A stretch of DNA of 34,191 nucleotides from Flavobacteriaceae bacterium (GCA_002728855.1 PBWA01000046.1:1-34191), one strand, 5' to 3'; counted from the stretch's first letter, positions 1 through 8,817 are shown. Notes: a model not told the origin generated them from the sequence alone. Made by a program: numbers and translations.

Positions 1-94
1 AGAAATAATTGGTTATGGAACACCTGAGAATTTGTCTAAAATAAAATCAAGTCATACGGCAAAATATCTTTTTAAAGAGCTGAAATCTGCATAA
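1..94 (+). CDS. uvrA: UvrA C-terminal end (partial)
   Basis: Only the last 30 codons are present (frame from base 2, TAA at 92-94). UvrA is the damage-recognition ABC ATPase of nucleotide excision repair. The visible tail reads GTPENLSKIKSSHTAKYL, which matches the conserved UvrA ending (EGTPE followed by SHT-[AG]-[KR]-[YF]-L) that comes after the second ATPase domain. The next gene starts 4 bases downstream on the same strand, so the two may share a transcript. The match rests on about 20 residues, but this ending is characteristic. Confidence 0.82.
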   Translation, partial: EIIGYGTPENLSKIKSSHTAKYLFKELKSA

Positions 95-98
95 ATAA

Positions 99-2900
99 AT
101 GAAAAAAATATTATACATTATATTGTTTTTTAAAACATCAATACTTTTTTCACAAACAAATATAAATTATGATATTAAAGCAAGATTTGATGAAAATGAT
201 GGTAAGATTGATATAAATCAAAGTATTTCCTATAAAAATATATCAGACAATACTATCGAAACAATCTATCTTAATGATTGGTCAAATTCATATTCAAGCA
301 CTGACACTCCATTAGCAAAAAGATTTGGAGAAGAATACGACAGGAGCTTTTATCTCTCATCAAAAAACAAACTTGGATTTACAAATATTCATCATATAAG
401 AAAAGATGGTAATGAAGCCAATTGGAACAGATTATCCGATCAAAAAGATATTATACGTATTGATCTAAATCGACCATTAGAAAAAAATGACAGTATTAAT
501 CTTGATATAAAATATTCAGTAAAACTTCCTGATTCAAAATTTACAGGCTATGGCAATAAAAATAGAGAAACATTTCATCTCAAACATTGGTATATTACAA
601 TTAGTCCTATTCATAATGGAGAATGGAAGAAATACAGTAATCTAGATCTTGATGACAGTAGTATTAATCAAGCTGATTATAAAATAAGTTTAAATATTTT
701 AAAAAACTTAACTGTGAATGTTAATTTAGAAAGCATAGGAAGCCCAGTTATCGTTGATGATGATAGAGTAATTAAAAACTATCATGGAGAAAACAAAAAG
801 GAAATAGAGTTTGTATTAGGTTATAAAAATAACTTCAAAAAAATACTTGATGACCAAGGGAAATTAATAATTACTGATATATATAGTAAAAATCTTGATG
901 ATAAAGACTTGAATGAAAATGTAATTGAAATAATTAAGTTTGTTAGGTCTTTTTTAGAAGTTGAAAATGATAAAACCTCTCTTATTTCGAAAATAGTATA
1001 TGAGAAAAATCCATATTATGGGTTGAATGATCTTCCATCTTTTCTAAGGCCTTTTAGTGATGACTTTCTTAATGAAATTACCTTTTTAAAAGCTTACTTA
1101 CATTATTTTTTAAATAGTAAACTAACAATAGATTTAAGAGAAAACCATTGGATATTATCAGGTCTTCAGACTTATATCATAATAAAATATATTGAAGAAT
1201 TTCATCCAAAACAAAAATTTCTTGGAAGAATATCAAATCTTGGTATAATGAAACTATATAATATCTCAACAGTTGACTTCAATGATAGTTTTTTGCTTTA
1301 TTCTGAATTTGTAAAACGTGCTAATCTTCAGCAAGCAGATATTACTGTCAAAAATAAACTTACAAGGTTTAATGAACGAATTGCATCGCCATATAATGTA
1401 GGTTTAGGGTTAAAATATCTAGAAGAATATTTAGGTGAAAATAATGTTAAGAAAGGAATTAGAAAATTCATGAAAAATCCAAAAAAATCATCTTTTAGAG
1501 AGTCTATTTCTTCTAATACCAAAAAAGATGTTAATTGGTTCTTTGATGATTATGTAGGAAAAAGGGAGTCTTTTGACTTATCAATTGAAAAATTAGAAAT
1601 TAAAGAAAATAATATTTTAATTCAGGTCCTAAATAAAAAAGGATCAATTGTTCCATACACTGTTGGTCAATTAAGAAATGATAGTTTAGTAGATTTAAGG
1701 TGGATAGATCCAAAAAACAAGAGTACTTCAATAAGCTTAAAATATCTTGACTCTGATTATATATCTATTAACCCAAGTATAAGATTTCCTGAAATTAATA
1801 GAAGTAATAACTGGAGATATATTAAAAGAAAAATTAAACCCATTCAGTTTAATTTTTTCAAGGACTATGAATCTCCAAAAAGAGAGCAGATATACTATAA
1901 TCCAATAATGAATTATAATTATTATGATGGTTTTTCTTTCGGATCAAGGTTTCACAATAAAGGAATAAAAATGCAAAAATTTACTTTTGAGCTTATGCCG
2001 GAGTACTCAACTAATCAAGAAACAATTGTTGGTGCAATAAAAGGGCAACTTAATTTGTTTAATGAAAAAAGTAAAAATTATCGCACTCAAATTAATCTTT
2101 ATGCTAGTAGTTATCATTATAAGTTAAATTCAAGGTATAGAGTAATACTTCCTGGAATATCAACTTTTTTAAGAACTCCTGACTTCCGTTCAAATAAGGG
2201 ACAGGTTTTTAGCTTGTTTTATTACAGTGTCTTTAGAGAAAATCTAAAAGATTCTGAAATGAATCCAAATTATAATGTATTAAGTACAAAATATTTATTT
2301 TCCAATAAAACAGCAGTAAAACATTTTACAATTAAAACTAATTTTGAAGTGTCTAAAGGATTCGGTAAAATAGATTTAACAAGTGATTATAGAAAACTTT
2401 TCCCAAGTGGTAGACAATTTAGCGCTAGATTATTTATAGGTAAGTTTCTTTGGCATAACCGAACCAAAACTAATTATTTTGATTATAATCTAAACCGTCC
2501 TACAGACTATCTTTTCAATTATAATTATTTCGGAAGATCAGAGGAACAGGGTGTTTTCAGTCAACAATTTGTTATGGCCGAAGGTGGATTTAAATCAAAA
2601 TTCAAAACCTCATCAGCTAATAACTATATTTTATCTTCAAACTTTACAATTGGGTTGTGGAAATTTGTTGAATTGTATTCTGATATTGGGGTTATAAAAA
2701 ATATAGGCACATCATCAAAAGGTTTTTTTGATTCAGGTATTGGGTTAAATTTTATACCTGATTATCTTCAACTATATTTCCCTTTTTATTCCTCTAATGG
2801 TTGGCAAATTAATCGTGATAAGTATGAAGAAAAAATAAGATTTATTTTATCGATTGATCCTGATCAACTAATGTCACTTTTTTCAAGAAGGTGGTTTTAG
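99..2900 (+). CDS. Secreted M1-peptidase-like protein with degenerate zinc site
   Basis: 933 residues starting with a Sec signal peptide (hydrophobic residues 4-17, likely cut near FSQ at 17-19). Residues 20-230 resemble the beta-sandwich N-domain of M1 (gluzincin) aminopeptidases and about 240-480 the catalytic-domain fold. Residues 600-933 are rich in alternating aromatic/polar strands and end in Phe, as outer-membrane beta-barrels do. The M1 signature HEXXH-X18-E is replaced by KAYLH-X18-S near residues 330-354. Only the second His remains, so peptidase activity is unlikely. The following GLQTY stretch still fits the M1 GL-T-Y pattern. The gene lies 4 bases after uvrA. I infer a structural, chaperone or binding role at the outer membrane; the substrate is unknown. 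Confidence 0.72.
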   Translation: MKKILYIILFFKTSILFSQTNINYDIKARFDENDGKIDINQSISYKNISDNTIETIYLNDWSNSYSSTDTPLAKRFGEEYDRSFYLSSKNKLGFTNIHHIRKDGNEANWNRLSDQKDIIRIDLNRPLEKNDSINLDIKYSVKLPDSKFTGYGNKNRETFHLKHWYITISPIHNGEWKKYSNLDLDDSSINQADYKISLNILKNLTVNVNLESIGSPVIVDDDRVIKNYHGENKKEIEFVLGYKNNFKKILDDQGKLIITDIYSKNLDDKDLNENVIEIIKFVRSFLEVENDKTSLISKIVYEKNPYYGLNDLPSFLRPFSDDFLNEITFLKAYLHYFLNSKLTIDLRENHWILSGLQTYIIIKYIEEFHPKQKFLGRISNLGIMKLYNISTVDFNDSFLLYSEFVKRANLQQADITVKNKLTRFNERIASPYNVGLGLKYLEEYLGENNVKKGIRKFMKNPKKSSFRESISSNTKKDVNWFFDDYVGKRESFDLSIEKLEIKENNILIQVLNKKGSIVPYTVGQLRNDSLVDLRWIDPKNKSTSISLKYLDSDYISINPSIRFPEINRSNNWRYIKRKIKPIQFNFFKDYESPKREQIYYNPIMNYNYYDGFSFGSRFHNKGIKMQKFTFELMPEYSTNQETIVGAIKGQLNLFNEKSKNYRTQINLYASSYHYKLNSRYRVILPGISTFLRTPDFRSNKGQVFSLFYYSVFRENLKDSEMNPNYNVLSTKYLFSNKTAVKHFTIKTNFEVSKGFGKIDLTSDYRKLFPSGRQFSARLFIGKFLWHNRTKTNYFDYNLNRPTDYLFNYNYFGRSEEQGVFSQQFVMAEGGFKSKFKTSSANNYILSSNFTIGLWKFVELYSDIGVIKNIGTSSKGFFDSGIGLNFIPDYLQLYFPFYSSNGWQINRDKYEEKIRFILSIDPDQLMSLFSRRWF

Positions 2901-2957
2901 TTAAACAAGCTTTTAAAAGTTCACTTTCTAATTAATTCAAAAGTTTTTAAAATATTG

Positions 2958-2965
2958 TAAATTTG
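2958..2965 (+). promoter_or_regulatory. Promoter -7 element for E1 gene
   Basis: TAAATTTG is an exact match to the Bacteroidota TAnnTTTG element. A transcript starting about 4 bases after it would begin near 2969, giving only about 6 untranslated bases before the ATG at 2975. No good TTG -33 element is visible at the expected spacing. The in-frame TTG at 2963 lies inside this element and is therefore unlikely to be the start codon. Confidence 0.6.
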
Positions 2966-2974
2966 TTTCCCCCT

Positions 2975-5389
2975 ATGAAGCCTAGTATTAAAGAAAATAA
3001 CGATGTTTTAAGTTTTGCAGATTACAAAAAAAAAGTTATTCAGGATTATGAATTAGTCATATTAAGTAGGCAATGTAGTATTTTAGGCCGCAGAGAGGTT
3101 TTAAATGGGAAAGGTAAATTTGGAATATTTGGTGATGGTAAAGAACTCCCTCAAGTAGTTCTTAATCATTTTTTTCAGAAAGGGGATTATCGCGCAGGTT
3201 ATTATCGAGATCAAACACTTTTGATGGCTCAAGGCTTACTTGATTCAGACAAATTTTTCGCTTCGCTTTACGGACACCCAGATTTAAATTATGAACCTAT
3301 GTCTGGTGGTCGACAAATGGGAGCGCATTTTATGACCGAGAATATTGATAAAAATGGTAATTGGATTTCACAAAAAACCATATTTAATCATAGTGCAGAT
3401 TTATCTCCAACAGCATCTCAAATGCCCAGATTGGTTGGATTAGCTCAAGCTTCAAAAATTTACAGAAATCTTAATATAAAGAATGCATCTAATTTTTCAT
3501 CTAATGGAAATGAAATTGCTTGGGGCACAATAGGAAATGCTAGTACTAGCGAAGGAGTCTTTTTTGAGGCTATTAATGCTATTGGAGTTCTTCAAGTTCC
3601 AATGATTATTAGTGTATGGGATGACGGATACGGAATTTCTGTTGATAACAAGCTTCAAACAACAAAAGAAAGCATTTCAGAGGTCTTGAAAGGATTTCAA
3701 AGAAATGACAAGTTGGATGGCTTTGAAATATTAACTGTTAAAGGATGGGACTATGCTGAATTGCTTAAAACCTATGAATATGCTTCTAAATTAGCAAGAG
3801 AAAAGCATGTTCCTAGCCTAATCCATGTTACGGAGCTTACTCAGCCATTAGGTCATTCTACTTCTGGTTCACATGAACGCTATAAATCCAAAAAAAGATT
3901 GGAATGGGAAAAAAAATTTGATTGTAATCTTAAAATGAAAGAATGGATTCTTACAAATGGCATTTCAAAAGAAAAAAATTTGATTGAATTAGAATCAAAA
4001 ATTAAGGAAGATGTAAAAGAATCAAGAATTCGGTCATGGAAAAATTATCAAAAACCAATTATTAAATTGAGAAAAGAGCTCAATGAATTTGCTGAAAAAA
4101 TCCCTTCTATTTCAAGTAATGAAATTTCATCTAAAATATTAACTAATTTAAATAAGAAAACAGATCTTTTATATAAGGACATTATTTCTGCATCAAGAAA
4201 AATAAACTATCAATTAACTTTTGAAAAAAACAATGATACATTGATGTTTAAAAAATGGTTAAATGATCTTAAATTAATTTTAAATAAAAAATATTCATCA
4301 AACCTTTATAGTGAGGGTATAAACTCAGCCAATGAAGTAAATGAGATTCCTATTGTTTATGATAAAGATTCTATAGTTTCAGATGCAAGCTTAATTCTTA
4401 GAAATAATTTTGATGCGCTTTTAAAAAAATACGATAGGTTATTAATCTTTGGGGAAGATACTGGTAAAATAGGTGGGGTCAACCAGGGTCTTAAAGGATT
4501 GCAGGAGGAATATGGGTCAGAAAGAGTTTCTGATACGGGCATAAGAGAATCCACCATAATTGGACAAGGAATTGGCATGGCTTTACGAGGACTAAGACCA
4601 ATTGCTGAGATACAATATTTAGATTATATTTTATATTGCATACAAACTCTTAGCGATGATTTAGCTACATTAAGTTATCGGACTGTGGGTAGACAAATTG
4701 CCCCATTAATTATAAGGACTAGAGGGCATCGTTTAGAGGGTATTTGGCACTCTGGATCTCCAATGGGAGCACTTACAAATTTATTGAGAGGAATTCTTAT
4801 TCTAGTGCCTCGAAATATGACTAAAGCTGCAGGTTTTTATAATACTCTAATGAAATGTAATCAACCAGCTATTGTTGTTGAACCCTTAAATGCATACAGG
4901 ATTAAAGAAAAAATGCCAAAAAACTTAGGAGAGTTTTGCTTACCTGTTGGAGAAATAGAAATAATTAAAGAGGGTAATGACATTACGATAGTTTCATATG
5001 GATCAACTCTTAGAATTGTAAGTTTTGTAGTGGATGAACTAGAAAAAATTGGAATTAATTGTGAATTAATTGATCTTCAAACTTTAATTCCTTTTGATCA
5101 ATCTAAAAGAATCAGAGAGAGTCTTTCAAAAACAAATAGATTGTTAATAGTTGATGAAGATTTACCTGGAGGAGCATCATCTTATATACTTCAGGAACTT
5201 CTTAAAAAACAAGATATATATAATCTTTTAGATAGTCCTCCTGAATTATTAACTGCAAAAGAACACAGGCCCCCTTATGCTGAAGATGGAGATTACTTTT
5301 CTAAACCCTCAAAAGAAGATGTTTTTGAAAAGATAATTTCAATAATGCATGAAGTAGATCCAAAAAGATATCCCTTAGCTGAGAGCTAA
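2975..5389 (+). CDS. Branched-chain 2-oxoacid dehydrogenase E1, fused alpha-beta
   Basis: A thiamine-diphosphate E1 component that decarboxylates branched-chain 2-oxo acids and acylates the lipoyl E2 subunit. The alpha half (about 1-390) shows GRQMGAHF, a SADLSPTASQMP stretch equivalent to the BCKDH SSPLATQ segment, and the cofactor region GNASTSEGVFFEA followed by WDDGYGIS. The beta half (about 470-804) shows the catalytic-glutamate region FGED-G-GGV, then SDTGIRE, GMALRGLRPIAEIQY and RTRGHR. The single-chain alpha-beta fusion is typical of Bacteroidota. ATG 2975 is preferred over TTG 2963, which sits in the promoter motif, and it gives 804 residues. No E2 or E3 gene is nearby. A terminator overlaps the stop codon. 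It could act on other 2-oxo acids, but it does not look like classic AceE. Confidence 0.88.
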   Translation: MKPSIKENNDVLSFADYKKKVIQDYELVILSRQCSILGRREVLNGKGKFGIFGDGKELPQVVLNHFFQKGDYRAGYYRDQTLLMAQGLLDSDKFFASLYGHPDLNYEPMSGGRQMGAHFMTENIDKNGNWISQKTIFNHSADLSPTASQMPRLVGLAQASKIYRNLNIKNASNFSSNGNEIAWGTIGNASTSEGVFFEAINAIGVLQVPMIISVWDDGYGISVDNKLQTTKESISEVLKGFQRNDKLDGFEILTVKGWDYAELLKTYEYASKLAREKHVPSLIHVTELTQPLGHSTSGSHERYKSKKRLEWEKKFDCNLKMKEWILTNGISKEKNLIELESKIKEDVKESRIRSWKNYQKPIIKLRKELNEFAEKIPSISSNEISSKILTNLNKKTDLLYKDIISASRKINYQLTFEKNNDTLMFKKWLNDLKLILNKKYSSNLYSEGINSANEVNEIPIVYDKDSIVSDASLILRNNFDALLKKYDRLLIFGEDTGKIGGVNQGLKGLQEEYGSERVSDTGIRESTIIGQGIGMALRGLRPIAEIQYLDYILYCIQTLSDDLATLSYRTVGRQIAPLIIRTRGHRLEGIWHSGSPMGALTNLLRGILILVPRNMTKAAGFYNTLMKCNQPAIVVEPLNAYRIKEKMPKNLGEFCLPVGEIEIIKEGNDITIVSYGSTLRIVSFVVDELEKIGINCELIDLQTLIPFDQSKRIRESLSKTNRLLIVDEDLPGGASSYILQELLKKQDIYNLLDSPPELLTAKEHRPPYAEDGDYFSKPSKEDVFEKIISIMHEVDPKRYPLAES

Positions 5390-5399
5390 GGTTTATTTT
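5373..5399 (+). terminator. Intrinsic terminator inside the end of the E1 gene
   Basis: An 8-bp perfect stem, CCTTAGCT (5373-5380) and AGCTAAGG (5384-5391), with loop GAG, followed by TTTATTTT (5392-5399). The stem contains the E1 stop codon TAA (5387-5389), and the T-tract runs into the 3' end of the convergent holA gene. On the other strand a T-run lies about 6 bases past the stem, so it may act weakly in both directions. Confidence 0.72.
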
Positions 5400-6391
5400 G
5401 AAATTTTAATTAATAGATCTTGTAATATTTTTTTTGGATTACTTGTTCTAGAAGAAACTCCCTTACTTTTCAAATCTGCTTCTAAAATATATTCTAGGAT
5501 TTTAGATATTTGTTTCATAGTATAGTTTTTAGATGCCAAATAATAATCTTTTATAAAAAATGAACTTATTCCCATTATCTGAGAAGCACTAGATTTATTT
5601 TCAATTGCCTTATACATCATAAGCCGTTTGAAAAAAGTATGCATTCCTCCCAACGTCATAGCAATTGGTATACTTTTTGAGTCATAAAAAAGATATTTAC
5701 TTATTTGAAAACATTTAGTGAAATTTCTATCGCCTAAAGCCTTATATAATTCAAAATTGTTAAACTTTTTACTGAATCCAATATACTTTTCGATTATTTC
5801 TGGAGTTATTAGAGTTTCATCTGATAAAACAATTTTAAGCTTTTCAATTTCTTTCATAATCTTTGAAAGATCATTTCCCATTGAATTATATAATATTTCA
5901 ATTGAACTAGGATCAATATCGAGCTTATTTTTCTTGATTTCAAAACTTAGCCACCTCTTAATTTCATGATCATATAATTCTCTGCTATCATAAACAACTC
6001 CATTTTTTTTAGCAACTTTATATAATTTGCCTCTTTTATCAAACAATTTATGCTTGTAACAAAAGACTAAAATTGTTTGTCTCTGTGGATTTAAAATATA
6101 ATCGACTAGTAGATCTAGAGAAGACCTAATGTTCTGAGCCTCTCTAACAATGATAAGGTTGTAGGTGCCAATCATAGGATATCTTTTTGCCGTTTCTATG
6201 ATTTGTGAAACTTGAATATCTTTTCCGTAGAAAACAGAATAATCAAATTCTCTATTAGAGTCGTCTATAAGTTCATTTGCTATAAAAGATTCAAATTTGT
6301 CTATAAAATATTGTTCTGGACCTGACAGTAAGTAAAAGTTTGAAAATTTTTGAGCTTTCACATTAGAAATTATTTTTTTAAAGTCATCCAT
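5393..6391 (-). CDS. holA: DNA polymerase III subunit delta
   Basis: 332 residues, the normal length for HolA, the clamp-loader subunit that opens the beta sliding clamp during replication. The N-terminus (KFSNFYLLSGPEQYFIDKF) is the conserved HolA opening, where a degenerate P-loop replaces Walker A. The typical segments YPMIGTYNLIIVREA (about 70-84), the QTILVFCY strand and the helical C-terminal collar domain follow. Its ATG (6391-6389) faces the neighbouring nuclease gene, and the two possible start codons share the bases AT within CCATGT. It converges with the E1 gene, leaving 3 bases between the stop codons. No TAnnTTTG element is seen immediately upstream; any promoter must lie inside the neighbour. 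Confidence 0.9.
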   Translation of the reverse strand: MDDFKKIISNVKAQKFSNFYLLSGPEQYFIDKFESFIANELIDDSNREFDYSVFYGKDIQVSQIIETAKRYPMIGTYNLIIVREAQNIRSSLDLLVDYILNPQRQTILVFCYKHKLFDKRGKLYKVAKKNGVVYDSRELYDHEIKRWLSFEIKKNKLDIDPSSIEILYNSMGNDLSKIMKEIEKLKIVLSDETLITPEIIEKYIGFSKKFNNFELYKALGDRNFTKCFQISKYLFYDSKSIPIAMTLGGMHTFFKRLMMYKAIENKSSASQIMGISSFFIKDYYLASKNYTMKQISKILEYILEADLKSKGVSSRTSNPKKILQDLLIKISK

Positions 6392-6419
6392 GTCAGAAAA
6401 TTATATGCATTTTTGTACT

Positions 6420-6875
6420 ATGAATAGGTTAAATTTTCCAGTTTTCAAATTACCTATTAAAAATAGGGAAAATAAAAAATTTATTTTTGATTTCATACGA
6501 AAAAAATGGGTAGTATTAACACCTGAAGAATGGGTTAGGCAAAATACAATTTCATATTTAATCCAAATAAAAAAATATCCCAAAAGCCATATTAAAATTG
6601 AAGGGGTAATTACAATAAATAATTTAAAAAAAAGATACGATGTTATAGCATTTAATAAAGAATATGAAATTCAAATATTAATAGAATGTAAATCTCCAAC
6701 ATATAAAATATCTAGAAAAGTTTTTGATCAAATTGCATTGTATAATCTTCAAGTTTCAAGTAAATATTTGATGATTACTAATGGAATAAAGCATTATTTT
6801 TGCCAAATGGATTATGAAAAAAAAATATATCTTTTCATAGATGACTTGCCAAATTACAATTCAAAAGTAAATTAG
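6420..6875 (+). CDS. HSDR_N-type PD-(D/E)XK nuclease-like protein
   Basis: A small stand-alone protein resembling the N-terminal nuclease domain of type I restriction subunit R. The core PD-(D/E)XK residues are visible: D74 in RYDVIAF and E89/K91 in ILIECKS, with conserved TPEEWVRQ at about 34-41. An ATG at 6390 would add 10 residues and overlap the holA start. I prefer 6420 because relatives, as I recall them, begin at the LNFP segment, and a near-consensus -7 element (CATTTTTG, 6408-6415) ends just before it. No HsdM, HsdS or helicase domain is present, so this is not a restriction system. Residence beside holA is common in flavobacteria. The function is unknown. The next gene starts 1 base after its stop. 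Confidence 0.72.
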   Translation: MNRLNFPVFKLPIKNRENKKFIFDFIRKKWVVLTPEEWVRQNTISYLIQIKKYPKSHIKIEGVITINNLKKRYDVIAFNKEYEIQILIECKSPTYKISRKVFDQIALYNLQVSSKYLMITNGIKHYFCQMDYEKKIYLFIDDLPNYNSKVN

Positions 6876-6876
6876 A

Positions 6877-7875
6877 GTGAAAACTGCTTTAGCAATACTT
6901 AATTATAACGGACAAAAGTTTTTAAAAAACTACATACCCTCTATTGTTAAATATTCTTCTGAAGCATCAATATATTTAATTGATAATGGATCAAACGATA
7001 ATTCAATTAAATTCATAAAAAAATACTTTCCTTCAATAAAATTAATTATACACAAAAAAAATCTTGGTTTTTGCGAAGGATACAATAAAGCTATTAGCAA
7101 AATTGATGCAGAACTAATTTGCATAATGAATAATGATTTAACTGTTAAGAGTAAATGGCTGCTACCAATAATTGATCATTTTAAAAAAAATTTAAATACC
7201 GCAATTGCTCAACCCCATATTTTAGATTTAAAAAAACCAGAATTTTTTGAATATGCAGGTGCAGCAGGTGGATTTGTTGATCGATTAGGATATCCTTATT
7301 GCAGAGGAAGAGTTTTTAACACTATAGAAAAAGATTTAGGTCAATTCGATAATACTGAAAAAATTTTTTGGGCAAGTGGCGCCTGTTTTTTTATTAGAAA
7401 AGAGATATTTAACTCTCTAAATGGATTTGACTCAGATTTTTTTGCACATCAAGAAGAGATTGATCTTTGTTGGAGGGCATTCAATCAAGGCTTAGATATC
7501 GTTTCCATTGGAGAATCCAAAGTTTTTCATTTAGGAGAAGGCACCCTGCAGAACTCTCCAAAAAAAACTTTCCTAAATTTTAGAAATAGTCTTCTTTCAC
7601 TTTTAAAAAATCTTCCCGAGAAGAGAACTCTAAGAATTATTGAAAGATTACTATGGGATTACTTAGCTTTTTTATTTTTTTTATTAAAACTTAAGCCCTT
7701 CCATGCATTTGCTATTTTAAAAGCTCATCTTTCTTTTTTCAAATTATCTAAAAAAATTAAAAATAAGATGAGATTTAGTCCTATAAACAAACAATATTAT
7801 AAAATTAATAATCTACCTGTAAAATATTTTTTGCATGGTAGAAAGAAATTTACCTCACTTTTAAAGAATTTCTAA
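6877..7875 (+). CDS. Family 2 glycosyltransferase
   Basis: 332 residues with a GT-A fold, similar to the rhamnosyltransferase (WbbL/RfbF) branch of GT2. The opening ALAILNYNGQ, then LIDNGSNDNS, the NLGFCEGYN segment and the acidic NND motif (about 86-88) form the nucleotide-sugar site. WASGACFFIRKEIF, QEEIDLCWRA (catalytic acidic region) and FHLGEGT follow. A hydrophobic stretch near residues 255-272 may associate with the membrane. The start is GTG, 1 base after the upstream TAG, so translational coupling is likely. It probably adds a sugar to a cell-surface glycan, but donor and acceptor cannot be read from the sequence. No other glycan genes are nearby. Confidence 0.85.
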   Translation: MKTALAILNYNGQKFLKNYIPSIVKYSSEASIYLIDNGSNDNSIKFIKKYFPSIKLIIHKKNLGFCEGYNKAISKIDAELICIMNNDLTVKSKWLLPIIDHFKKNLNTAIAQPHILDLKKPEFFEYAGAAGGFVDRLGYPYCRGRVFNTIEKDLGQFDNTEKIFWASGACFFIRKEIFNSLNGFDSDFFAHQEEIDLCWRAFNQGLDIVSIGESKVFHLGEGTLQNSPKKTFLNFRNSLLSLLKNLPEKRTLRIIERLLWDYLAFLFFLLKLKPFHAFAILKAHLSFFKLSKKIKNKMRFSPINKQYYKINNLPVKYFLHGRKKFTSLLKNF

Positions 7876-7883
7876 TTTTATAT

Positions 7884-7891
7884 TAATTTTG
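7884..7891 (+). promoter_or_regulatory. Promoter -7 element for OmpA lipoprotein gene
   Basis: TAATTTTG is an exact TAnnTTTG match in the 47-base gap before the OmpA-family gene. The predicted transcript start is near 7895, giving a leader of about 28 bases with no Shine-Dalgarno sequence. Confidence 0.6.
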
Positions 7892-7922
7892 CGATTGATT
7901 TAAACCTTATTAATATAAAACT

Positions 7923-8771
7923 ATGCGAAAAATATCACCACTCCTGTTTGTAATTTTTCTGTTGATAAGTTCATGTATTTCTCAAAAAAAATATCTTGAA
8001 CTCGAAGATCTTCAAAGAAACACAAAAAGTCTTTTAGACTCTGCGACAATAAAACTTAATACCTGTAATGAAGAAAAAGAGGCTGCTCTCGCTAATTTAT
8101 CTTCAATACAAGATCAGGTTAGATTTTTAAAATCAAATAACCAAGATTTAATTAATAATATTGGGAATCTAACCACTCTTTCTCAAAAAGGTGCTGAAAA
8201 CCTTGAAAAATCTTTAGAAAGCATGAAAGAAAAAGATCTTCGAATTCAAAATATGCAAGAAGCTGTTACCAAAAAGGACTCAGTTACCCTAGCACTTGTA
8301 ACAAGTTTAAAAGGTGTCCTTGGAAACCTTAGCGATGATGACATTGAAATAAATGTTGAAAAAGGAGTCGTTTACGTTTCTATTTCTGACAAATTATTAT
8401 TCAACAGTGGAAGTTATACTGTTACTCAAAGAGCAAAAGAAGTTCTTGGTAAAGTTGCAAAGGTAGTAAATGATAAACCTGATATTGAATTCATGGTTGA
8501 GGGTCATACTGATAATGTTCCAATTAAAATTGACGGTATAGATGACAACTGGGACCTAAGTGTAAAAAGAGCAACATCTGTTATAAGGATCCTTCAAAAT
8601 GATTTTGAAGTAAAGCCTGAACGAATGACTGCAGCTGGTAGAAGCTATTATGTTCCATTATATGAGAATGATTCTCCGTCAAATAGAGCAAAAAATAGAA
8701 GAACTAGAATCGTTGTTCTGCCAAAACTTGATCAATTTTATGATTTAATAGAACAAGGAATGGGGAATTAG
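7923..8771 (+). CDS. OmpA-family peptidoglycan-binding lipoprotein
   Basis: 282 residues. The signal peptide ends in the lipobox I-S-S-C18, so the mature protein is lipid-anchored. Residues 20-130 are Gln/Glu/Lys/Leu-rich and likely form a coiled coil spanning the periplasm. Residues 140-275 form an OmpA C-terminal domain: LLFNSGSYTVT, VEGHTDNVPI, NWDLSVKRA and PSNRAKNRRTRI, including the conserved Asp and Arg that bind the meso-diaminopimelate stem. The MotB-like NWDLS-RA motif does not imply motility, because no flagellar genes are present. It likely tethers the outer membrane to peptidoglycan. It has its own promoter and ends at a strong terminator. Confidence 0.9.
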   Translation: MRKISPLLFVIFLLISSCISQKKYLELEDLQRNTKSLLDSATIKLNTCNEEKEAALANLSSIQDQVRFLKSNNQDLINNIGNLTTLSQKGAENLEKSLESMKEKDLRIQNMQEAVTKKDSVTLALVTSLKGVLGNLSDDDIEINVEKGVVYVSISDKLLFNSGSYTVTQRAKEVLGKVAKVVNDKPDIEFMVEGHTDNVPIKIDGIDDNWDLSVKRATSVIRILQNDFEVKPERMTAAGRSYYVPLYENDSPSNRAKNRRTRIVVLPKLDQFYDLIEQGMGN

Positions 8772-8789
8772 AATATGAAAATATCAATT

Positions 8790-8816
8790 AAGCTGCCTTT
8801 TGGCAGCTTTTTTTTT
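8790..8816 (+). terminator. Strong intrinsic terminator
   Basis: A perfect 8-bp GC-containing stem, AAGCTGCC (8790-8797) and GGCAGCTT (8802-8809), with loop TTTT, followed by an uninterrupted T-run to 8816. It ends the OmpA transcript directly before the stop codon of the convergent helicase gene. The opposite side lacks a T-run, so it should work on the plus strand only. Confidence 0.92.
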
Positions 8817-8817
8817 G

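Noticed and set aside
2963-2974. TTG start at 2963 for the E1 gene
   Set aside because: The codon is part of an exact promoter element, and the ATG at 2975 follows immediately.
6390-6875. A restriction-modification system
   Set aside because: Only an HSDR_N-like domain is present; no helicase motor, methyltransferase or specificity gene lies nearby.
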